Assembly (NCBI RefSeq): GCF_001570585.1
Contig: NZ_BBXF01000002.1
Span: forward strand, 1,376,077-1,440,076
Source: Herbidospora daliensis
Lineage (GTDB): Bacteria; Actinomycetota; Actinomycetes; Streptosporangiales; Streptosporangiaceae
DNA: 64,000 bases
Direction: 5' to 3'
This document shows positions 17,034 through 23,247 of this stretch, one piece after another. A program made the position numbers and the translations under genes. Each line of letters begins with the position of its first letter. Positions within the stretch are counted from its first letter, which is position 1. The notes below the pieces were generated by a model, which was not told the DNA's origin, did not search any database, and was given only the letters and a program-made list of their open reading frames with translations.

Positions 17034-17558
17034 TCACCCGCGCAGCGTCATAATCGCCGCCGCCACCGCGGCCTGCTTGACCTGCTCGTACGGCTCCCGG
17101 GGGAACATCACCACCGTGTCGGAGAGCCCGCCGATCGCGACCGTGGCGCGCACCCGCGCGACGAGCTCCGGCGCGCCGCCCATCAGGATCGTGGTGAGCC
17201 CTTCGCGGAAGGCCAGCATGCGGGTGATCAGGTCGAGCTCGTGCAGCACGGAGAGGTCGGAAAGGATCATCACCAGCGTGTCGCGCCGCCGCCAGGCCAG
17301 GTCGAAGTAGGCCCCCAGCAGCTCGTCGGCGGCGGCTCCCGCGTGCTCGGCCAGGAACGCCTCCAGCTCCTCGAACATCGGCGTGACGATCGTGCGCAGC
17401 AGGTCGTCGCGGGAGGAGAAGTGGTAGTAGAGCGCCGGTTTGGTGATCCCGAGCCGGTCGGCGATGTGCTGCAGGCTGGTGTCGCGCACCCCCTTCTCCA
17501 GGAAGAGCTCCCGGGCGGTGGCCAGGATGCGGTCGCGGGTGTCGGTCGGCCTCCCCAT
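17034..17558 (-). CDS. TetR family transcriptional regulator
   Basis: 174 residues from ATG 17558 (MGRPTDTRDRIL); an in-frame GTG at 17567 would add three residues. The N-terminal HTH is typical (TSLQHIADRLGITKPALYYHFSSRDDLL), and a helical ligand domain follows. It is divergent from a flavin-dependent monooxygenase, with inverted repeats between them, a classical repressor/target arrangement in which the monooxygenase substrate is often the inducer. Read-through into the SARP gene 50 bp downstream is possible. Confidence 0.9.
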   Translation of the reverse strand: MGRPTDTRDRILATARELFLEKGVRDTSLQHIADRLGITKPALYYHFSSRDDLLRTIVTPMFEELEAFLAEHAGAAADELLGAYFDLAWRRRDTLVMILSDLSVLHELDLITRMLAFREGLTTILMGGAPELVARVRATVAIGGLSDTVVMFPREPYEQVKQAAVAAAIMTLRG

Positions 17559-17583
17559 GGAACTCACAGTGGCTTACCATCCG

Positions 17584-17615
17584 TTAAGTCAGCAACTTAC
17601 CTACTGTTAAGTAAG
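17584..17615. promoter_or_regulatory. Putative TetR operator in the TetR/monooxygenase divergon
   Basis: Overlapping inverted arms TAAGT (17585-17589), ACTTAC (17595-17600) and GTTAAGTAAG (17606-17615) form palindromes such as CTTAC-N10-GTAAG and TAAGT-N5-ACTTA. They lie 26-57 bp upstream of the TetR start and end just before the monooxygenase ribosome-binding site AAGGAG (17613-17618). The arrangement suggests one protein controls both promoters. Confidence 0.55.
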
Positions 17616-17625
17616 GAGCTTTCGG

Positions 17626-18810
17626 ATGCGTATCCTGATCTCCGGCGCGAGCGTGGCGGGCCCGCTCGCCGCCTACTGGCTCGCCCGCCGAGGCCACGCC
17701 GTCACCGTCGTGGAAAAGCACCCCGCGCTGCGCAAGGCCGGCGGGCACGCCGTCGACCTGTTCCGTCCCGCACTGGAGATCGCCCGGCGCATGGGCGTAC
17801 ACGACCAGATCCACGACCGCCGCACCGGCGTCGAACTGCTCTCGTTCCGCCGCCCCGGCGACGCCCGCCCGGCCGAGATCCGCATCGGCGCCCTGATGGC
17901 GAAGTCGGCCGGCGACCACGTCGAGATCATGCGCGACGACCTCAGCGAGATCCTCTACGACGCGGGCCGCGACCACGTCGAATACCTCTTCGGCGACTCG
18001 ATCGCCGCCATCGACGACCGGACGGTGACCTTCGAGCAGGGCCCGCCGCGCGAGTTCGACCTCGTCATCGGCGCCGACGGCCTCCACTCGAACGTGCGCA
18101 GGCTGACCTTCGGCCCCGAGGCGGCCTACTCGGCCTGGATCGGCGCCTACCTCGCGGTGCTGACGCTGACCGACCACCCCGGCACACCCGGCCGGGTCGA
18201 CGGCCTCGTCGCGGTGAACCGGATGGCGGCGGTCTACCACCACCACGAGAACGTGCGCGGCCTGTTCATGTTCCGGCCCCCGGCCCCGCTCGACTACCAC
18301 CACCGCGACGTGGCGAGGCAGAAGATCCTGGTCAAGGAGCACTTCGGCGACCTCGGCGGAGAGGTGCCGTGGCTGCTCGACCGCCTCGGCACCACCCCCG
18401 CGTTCTACTTCGACTCGGTGACCCAGTTACGCATGGACACCTGGTCGAAGGGCCGCGTCACCCTGGTCGGCGACGCCGGCTACTGCCCCGGCCCGGCGGT
18501 CGGCGGCAGCACCAGCCTGGCCATGGTCGGCGCCTACGTCCTGGCCGGTGAACTGTCGCGCTTCGCCGACCACAACCACGCCTTCGCCTCCTACGAGGGG
18601 GAGCTGGCGGGTTACGTCCAGAAGAGCAGAACCTTCGCCGTCGGCGCGGCCAAGCGGCTCATCCCCGGAAGCGAGGGGGCGCTGCGCGGTCTCGTGTACG
18701 GGATGCGGGTGCTCAACCGCCTCCCCGGCCCGCTGGTGCGGCTGCTGACCGCGTCGAGCGTGGGGCTGCGGGTGCACACGTCGTTCCGGCTCCCCGACTA
18801 TCCCGGCTAG
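17626..18810 (+). CDS. FAD-dependent monooxygenase (PHBH/TetX-like)
   Basis: 394 residues, ATG at 17626 with AAGGAG 7 bases upstream. It has all three group A flavoprotein motifs: the Rossmann ISGASVAGPLAAYWLARRGH at the N-terminus, the DG motif IGADGLHSNVR at about 148-158, and the GD motif RVTLVGDAGYCPGPAVGGST near 280. These enzymes hydroxylate aromatic or polyketide substrates, and some inactivate antibiotics. Divergent from a TetR repressor, it looks like an inducible detoxification or tailoring enzyme. It overlaps the convergent secreted beta-helix gene by 4 bp at the stop codons (18807-18810). Confidence 0.9.
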   Translation: MRILISGASVAGPLAAYWLARRGHAVTVVEKHPALRKAGGHAVDLFRPALEIARRMGVHDQIHDRRTGVELLSFRRPGDARPAEIRIGALMAKSAGDHVEIMRDDLSEILYDAGRDHVEYLFGDSIAAIDDRTVTFEQGPPREFDLVIGADGLHSNVRRLTFGPEAAYSAWIGAYLAVLTLTDHPGTPGRVDGLVAVNRMAAVYHHHENVRGLFMFRPPAPLDYHHRDVARQKILVKEHFGDLGGEVPWLLDRLGTTPAFYFDSVTQLRMDTWSKGRVTLVGDAGYCPGPAVGGSTSLAMVGAYVLAGELSRFADHNHAFASYEGELAGYVQKSRTFAVGAAKRLIPGSEGALRGLVYGMRVLNRLPGPLVRLLTASSVGLRVHTSFRLPDYPG

Positions 18811-19370
18811 AGCCGGCGGCACTGGTCCTCCTTGTTGCCCCCGGCCTTGTTGCCGCCGCCGGTCGGCCGGGGCGCGTTCTCCTTGCACTGGAGGTTGCCC
18901 TTCATGGTGTTGCCCTTGATCTGCGCGCCGCCCCGGTTGCCGACGACCTGGATCGACCCGCCGACACGATTGGAGTGGACCTTCAGGTAGCGCCTGTTGG
19001 CGTCGAGCTGGATGTCGGAGTCGATGCGCGACGAGGTGACGGTCGCCGCCCCGCCCTGCTTGACCTGCACGCTGCCCTTGACGTGAGACCCGGCGAGCAC
19101 GCTGACGGCCTTGGCGTTCTCGCCCTGGACGTTGCCCCCGACCCTGATCCCCCGGGCGACCAGCGTGGCCCCGCGCTCGACCTTGAGCGTGCCCTTGACC
19201 TTCGTGCCGACCAGCGTGCACGTGGCCCCCGAGGGCACCCGCAGATCGTCGACCGTGACGGCCCGCAGGGTCGCCCGGCACGCCCGCTCCTCGGCACTGG
19301 CCGGCGCGACGACCCCGGCCCCCAGCAGCGCCCCCAGCACGACCCCGCCCAGCAGCACGTTCTTCCTCAT
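18807..19370 (-). CDS. Secreted beta-helix-like repeat protein
   Basis: 187 residues, ATG at 19370. Signal peptide MRKNVLLGGVVLGALLGAGV with cleavage near ASA-EE. The mature part is a run of short VxGTLKVERGA / VxGNVQGENAK / VKGSVQVKQGG turns, roughly 20-22 residues apart, as in small right-handed beta-helix or bactofilin-like solenoids. It ends in a Gly/Asn-rich tail with a terminal Cys pair (LQCKEN...EDQC). Secreted proteins of this pattern are common in Streptosporangiales, but no function is known to me. It is convergent with the monooxygenase. Confidence 0.75.
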   Translation of the reverse strand: MRKNVLLGGVVLGALLGAGVVAPASAEERACRATLRAVTVDDLRVPSGATCTLVGTKVKGTLKVERGATLVARGIRVGGNVQGENAKAVSVLAGSHVKGSVQVKQGGAATVTSSRIDSDIQLDANRRYLKVHSNRVGGSIQVVGNRGGAQIKGNTMKGNLQCKENAPRPTGGGNKAGGNKEDQCRRL

Positions 19371-19479
19371 CGGAACCCCTCCCGTAGGGGCGGGCGACGC
19401 GCCCGCCTGAGAAGAGCTTCGAAGCCGGGGGTGAGCACTCCATGAGCCGCCGATGAGCGGTCTCTCATCTCACCGTGCG

Positions 19480-19731
19480 TCACACCCAGACGATCGAGAT
19501 GAGCTCCACCCGCCGCCGGTACTCGATGATCAAGTAGGTGATGAGCCCGGCCCCGCCCTCACCGAAGGTCAGGCTTCGGACAGGCGCGTCGGGCCTCTCC
19601 TTCACGAAGGGGACGCCGGTCCACGGGGCCACCTCCAGCAGCACGAGCGCTTCCTGGAGCGGGGCGAGAGCCTGCGCGGGCAGCGCCGCGACCTGCTCGT
19701 CGGTGTCCTTGCCGGTGCCGATGACGTACAT
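19480..19731 (-). CDS. RelE/ParE-like toxin (putative)
   Basis: 83 residues, ATG at 19731, placed immediately after the TAG of the upstream antitoxin with no intervening base. Its ribosome-binding site (GGGAG) lies within the upstream gene. The C-terminal half has the RelE-superfamily pattern (VRSLTFGEGGAGLITYLIIEYRRRVELISIVWV). RelE toxins cleave mRNA on ribosomes and ParE toxins target gyrase; the sequence does not decide which. Pairing with a DUF6247 protein supports a type II toxin-antitoxin system. Confidence 0.72.
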   Translation of the reverse strand: MYVIGTGKDTDEQVAALPAQALAPLQEALVLLEVAPWTGVPFVKERPDAPVRSLTFGEGGAGLITYLIIEYRRRVELISIVWV

Positions 19732-20091
19732 CTAGCCGGGCAGCTCCCGCCCGAGTTCGGCGGCACGGTCGGAGAGGATCTCCCGCCAGGGGCGGCCCGA
19801 TCTCGGCTCGCCTCGGTCTGCGGCCTGCTGTACCTGGGCGGCGCGCGCCAGCACCGCCTCGTATTCCCCGGTCGCCTTCATGAGGGCGATGTGCCACCAG
19901 TGGGCGAGCACGTCGTTGACCGGGGTCAGATCGAGTTCGTCGCTCGCATGGGCCATCGCCCGCCTGAAGTCTCTGTCGAAGTGGTCGCGATCGTCGCCGG
20001 GCAGGCAGGCCCGGATGTTGCGAGGGCTCCGGTCGGCCTTCAGCGACTCGACCACATGGGCTGTGGACAGATCGTGGGATTCGACGGACAC
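19732..20091 (-). CDS. DUF6247 family protein, likely antitoxin
   Basis: 119 residues, GTG at 20091 with GGAGG (complement of 20098-20102) six bases upstream. The conserved core IRACLPGDDRDHFDRDFRRAM...NDVLAHWWHIALM...YEAVLARAAQV matches the actinobacterial DUF6247 family, whose members are often next to small RelE-like genes. Directly abutted by the RelE-like gene, it is probably the antitoxin and, as usual, comes first and may autoregulate. The family-to-function link is inference from gene order. Confidence 0.75.
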   Translation of the reverse strand: MSVESHDLSTAHVVESLKADRSPRNIRACLPGDDRDHFDRDFRRAMAHASDELDLTPVNDVLAHWWHIALMKATGEYEAVLARAAQVQQAADRGEPRSGRPWREILSDRAAELGRELPG

Positions 20092-20159
20092 GGAAGACCT
20101 CCGGTGCAGAGACTCAGCTCACAACTGTAGTTCCCATCCGGGTGTCCAGCTGCGGCAAG

Positions 20160-20194
20160 GGGCGAGCCCGGCGCAGGCCGCGCCGGGCTCGCCC
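20160..20194. terminator. Long hairpin after the GH95-like gene
   Basis: A perfect 15-bp stem (20160-20174 with 20180-20194) has a 5-base loop, AGGCC. It lies 13 bp beyond the stop of the minus-strand GH95-like gene. There is no U-run, so it fits an actinobacterial-type intrinsic terminator or a bidirectional barrier before the toxin-antitoxin promoter. Confidence 0.7.
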
Positions 20195-20206
20195 TGGATC
20201 AGCCGC

Positions 20207-22924
20207 CTACCGCGCCGGGGTGAAGGTGTACGTCACGCCCTTCGCCGCGTTGATGCGCAGGGTCGACTTCCCGGCGCCCACGTTGCTCGCCGTCCCGTCG
20301 TCGGCCGAGACGTCGACCTTCGTGCCCTGCCAGGGGTTCTTGACCTCGAAGACGCCGCCCTGCTCGCTCTTCACGGCGACGTACTCCACCGCGTCCCCGG
20401 TCCGGGAGGCGCTCACGACGAGGCCGCCCTTCTCGCGGAGGTTGTGGAAGGCGCCGCTCTTGCCGGCCGGCCACACGGGGAAGACCTGGACCAGGCCGTC
20501 CCAGCTCTGCAGCAGCAGGTTGTTCAGCGCCTCGATCGCGCCGGCCTTCTCCAGGCCGTGGTTGCCGTCGGCGATGCGCAGGTTGGCGACCGCGTGCTGG
20601 TTGATCTGCTGCTTGAGGCGGTCGATGATCGTCTGGCCGGGGTAGCCGACCCGGGCGGCCTGGGTGAAGACCTTCGGGAAGCTGTTGTCCTGGCCCCACG
20701 AGTTCATCACGTTGATCGTGTCGATGGCGGTCTGCCGTTCGGCGGCGGGGGAGCCGATGCCGATCTGGCCGCCCGGGTGGATGAATTCCAGGTTGACCGT
20801 GTTGTCGCCGGGGCGGATGGCCCGGTTGTCGCTGATCGTGCCGGGCTCGCCGAGGGCGTAGACCGTCTTGCCCTGGTAGGTCGTCGTGGGGGTCGCGGGC
20901 AGGTTGCGCAGCATCTTGCCCCACACCCAGCGGTGGTCGGCGTCGAGGCCGAGCCGGGTGCTGGCGTCCTCCAGCGTGGTCAGCAGGAGCTTCAGCATGC
21001 CGAGGTCGGCGCTGGGGTTCTTGGCCCAGGTGATCTCGTGGGGGCCGCCCCAGAAGGAGCCGTCGTCCTCGACCCAGTTCTCGAAGAACGCGGCGACGTC
21101 CTTCATGAACGGGTAGCCGGTCTCGCGGAGCCACTGCTCGTCGCGGGTGTACTGCCAGTACTCGATGTGCTGGGTCACCGTGAACAGGGCGTTGGCGACC
21201 TGGTTGTGGTAGTTGTCGTCGCTCGTGGTGCCGAACGGGCTGATGCCCACGGGGAACAGCACGCCGCTCTTCACCCCGCCGCTCGGGAAGCGGGCGTCGA
21301 CGTAGTCGGGCTTGACCCGGCGCAGGTCCTCGGCGGCGCGGCGGCGGGCCTCCGGCACGAAGGCGTCGACCGCGTCGAAGTAGGGCAGCGCCAGCTCCGG
21401 CCTGTTGGAGCTGTAGACGCCGTAGTAGTTGGCCTGCCAGTTGTAGTTGAGGTGGAAGTCGCCGCCCCACTGCGGGAAGTCGGTGGTGGCCCAGATGCCG
21501 TACAGGCCCGAAGCGGTCTTGCCCTCGCGCAGCGAGCTGCCGAGGAAGTACAGGGAGCTGTAGTAGAAGCGCTCCAGCACGTCGTCGTCGAGGTCGACGT
21601 AGGAGCGCAGCCAGTAGTCCTTCCACCAGTCGAGGTGGGCGGCGTAGAGGTCGTCGACCGACGCGGCGGTCTGGGCCCCCGCCAGGGCGATCGCGGCCGG
21701 GCCCGGGTCGGCCGGGTTCACGCCGCCGCCCGCGACGGCGGTGACGACGTCGACGGTCTGGCCGGGGGCGAGCTCGAAGTCGACGCGCCCGTTCGCGACG
21801 GTCGGGTTGCCGCCGATCACCCGGGTGGCCAGCGACGCCCGGGACACGCCCCGGCTGCTCGCCGGGGTCTGGCGGGTGGCCCACAGGGTGTCGCCCTGCA
21901 CGCCGGAGGTCTGCACCATGCCGCCGCGCGCGTCGGGGGTGCCCGCGACGGTCTGGGCGCGCAGCCTGACCGGCCTGTCGCCCTGCGAGGTGATGGAGGT
22001 GACGACCACGTTGCTGTCGGCGCCGGTGAAGGTCTTCATCGTCACGGGCACGCCGCCGAGCTGCATGGACGTGTCGACGTCGCCCTTGAGGACGTTCTGC
22101 TCCTCCAGGAACTCACCGGTCGGCTGGGTGGGGCCCTCGGCGTCGTACAGCTCGAAGGCGCCGACGCGGGCGCGCGGGTTGCTGATCGAGTCGGCGGTGG
22201 TGCCCTGGGTCGGCTCGGCCAGGTTCAGGCGTAGGTAGCGGGCGGTGACCGGGGCGAACGTGCGGTCGGTCGTCGCGGCGGTGTTGCCGGTGACGGTGTC
22301 GATCGTGGTCCAGGTCTGGCCGTCGGTGCTGGCTTCGAGCGTCCAGCTCTTGCCGTTGTTGGCGGCCTCGCCGGGGCGGGCGGCCTGGTCGTGCTTGAGG
22401 ATGTAGCGGCGGAAGGTCTTCGCCGAGCCCAGGTCGAGGCGCAGCCACTGCGGCTTGCCGACGTTGGAGACCCAGCCCTCGTAGCCGGAACCCCAGGCGC
22501 CGGAGACCGCGCGCGACGGCGGGAACGACGGGTGGCTGCTGGACGCCGTCGCGGTCGCCCCCAGCGCGAGGTTGGTCGCCGTGATCGTGGTGTCGGCCTG
22601 GATGGTCACGTTGCCGAGCGCCACCAGGGAGGGGCTGCCGGCCGACGTCCAGAAATCTCCCTTGGAGATGTAGAAGGTCTTGCTCCCCTGGCTGCCGCCG
22701 GAGGTCACGCCGATGTCGCCGTTGCCGAGGAGGGCCGTGTCGGGCATGGTGCGGTTGACCGCGCCGGAGTAGTTCTGGGTCGTCCAGCGGCCCTTGACCG
22801 CGCCGACGAGCTGCTGGATCTCGGCCCACTGCTGGTCGGCGGTCGGGACCGCCGCCTCGGCGGGGAGCGCCGTCAGGAGGGAAGCGGCCACGGCCGCCGC
22901 CAGGATGCCTCGGGTTGTTCTCAT
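20207..22924 (-). CDS. Secreted GH95-like glycosidase with an internal discoidin (F5/8C) domain
   Basis: ATG at 22924, chosen because AAAGG is about 8 bases upstream and a signal peptide follows (MRTTRGILAAAVAASLLTAL, cut near AEA-AV); 905 residues. The N-terminal segment (RTMPDTALLGNGDIGVTSGG...YISKGDFW) is the start of a GH95-type beta-sandwich. A discoidin carbohydrate-binding domain (about 118-261) interrupts it. The sandwich then resumes, and an (alpha/alpha)6 catalytic domain with HLNYNWQANYYGVYSSNRPE and GGPHEITWAKN follows. GH95 contains alpha-L-fucosidases and alpha-L-galactosidases; this copy lacks the SPEN motif seen in the other GH95 protein of the window, so the exact activity is open. 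It is divergent from the GH3 gene and has a 20-bp LacI-type operator 66 bp upstream. Confidence 0.82.
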   Translation of the reverse strand: MRTTRGILAAAVAASLLTALPAEAAVPTADQQWAEIQQLVGAVKGRWTTQNYSGAVNRTMPDTALLGNGDIGVTSGGSQGSKTFYISKGDFWTSAGSPSLVALGNVTIQADTTITATNLALGATATASSSHPSFPPSRAVSGAWGSGYEGWVSNVGKPQWLRLDLGSAKTFRRYILKHDQAARPGEAANNGKSWTLEASTDGQTWTTIDTVTGNTAATTDRTFAPVTARYLRLNLAEPTQGTTADSISNPRARVGAFELYDAEGPTQPTGEFLEEQNVLKGDVDTSMQLGGVPVTMKTFTGADSNVVVTSITSQGDRPVRLRAQTVAGTPDARGGMVQTSGVQGDTLWATRQTPASSRGVSRASLATRVIGGNPTVANGRVDFELAPGQTVDVVTAVAGGGVNPADPGPAAIALAGAQTAASVDDLYAAHLDWWKDYWLRSYVDLDDDVLERFYYSSLYFLGSSLREGKTASGLYGIWATTDFPQWGGDFHLNYNWQANYYGVYSSNRPELALPYFDAVDAFVPEARRRAAEDLRRVKPDYVDARFPSGGVKSGVLFPVGISPFGTTSDDNYHNQVANALFTVTQHIEYWQYTRDEQWLRETGYPFMKDVAAFFENWVEDDGSFWGGPHEITWAKNPSADLGMLKLLLTTLEDASTRLGLDADHRWVWGKMLRNLPATPTTTYQGKTVYALGEPGTISDNRAIRPGDNTVNLEFIHPGGQIGIGSPAAERQTAIDTINVMNSWGQDNSFPKVFTQAARVGYPGQTIIDRLKQQINQHAVANLRIADGNHGLEKAGAIEALNNLLLQSWDGLVQVFPVWPAGKSGAFHNLREKGGLVVSASRTGDAVEYVAVKSEQGGVFEVKNPWQGTKVDVSADDGTASNVGAGKSTLRINAAKGVTYTFTPAR

Positions 22925-22989
22925 GGGGGGTGCCTTTCTGCCCCTGCCTGAGCAGGCAAAGGAACCTCTACCGGCCGCGCCTGGACCGG

Positions 22990-23009
22990 TCGAGATAACG
23001 TTATCTCGA
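22990..23009. promoter_or_regulatory. LacI-type operator upstream of the GH95-like gene
   Basis: Perfect 20-bp palindrome TCGAGATAACGTTATCTCGA. The central ATAACGTTAT with a CG at the dyad is characteristic of LacI/GalR-family sites. It lies 66 bp before the GH95-like start codon. The regulator is not encoded in the flanking genes. Confidence 0.75.
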
Positions 23010-23112
23010 AACCATAGAGTGTTTCCCGCGTGTTTCTGAAGACATCCGGCCATAACGGCTTCATCACGCGTCCCAGCAGCGAAAACTTATGCCGATGTCA
23101 GCCCGACCTGCT

Positions 23113-23126
23113 GGAGAACGCTCTCC
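23113..23126. promoter_or_regulatory. CebR-like operator 1 upstream of GH3
   Basis: GGAGA-ACGC-TCTCC. The core GAGAACGCTCTC matches the CebR consensus GGGAGCGCTCCC, recalled from Streptomyces cello-oligosaccharide regulation, at 9 of 12 positions. It precedes a beta-glucan-active GH3 gene. Confidence 0.5.
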
Positions 23127-23190
23127 GAAAGACTTAATTCACGCCGTGGGATTTCTTTGATCAAGGCGATGTGCTGCGACTTCTCTCTGA

Positions 23191-23202
23191 GAGAGCGCTC
23201 TT
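23191..23202. promoter_or_regulatory. CebR-like operator 2 upstream of GH3
   Basis: GAGAGCGCTCTT contains the 10-bp palindrome AGAGCGCTCT and matches the CebR consensus at 9 of 12 positions. It is 46 bp upstream of the chosen GH3 start and 77 bp from the first site, consistent with repression by a CebR-family LacI protein relieved by cello-oligosaccharides. Confidence 0.55.
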
Positions 23203-23247
23203 GTGAACGTATTGACTCGGTCCAGTAACACGGTCAGGATTTCGCGT

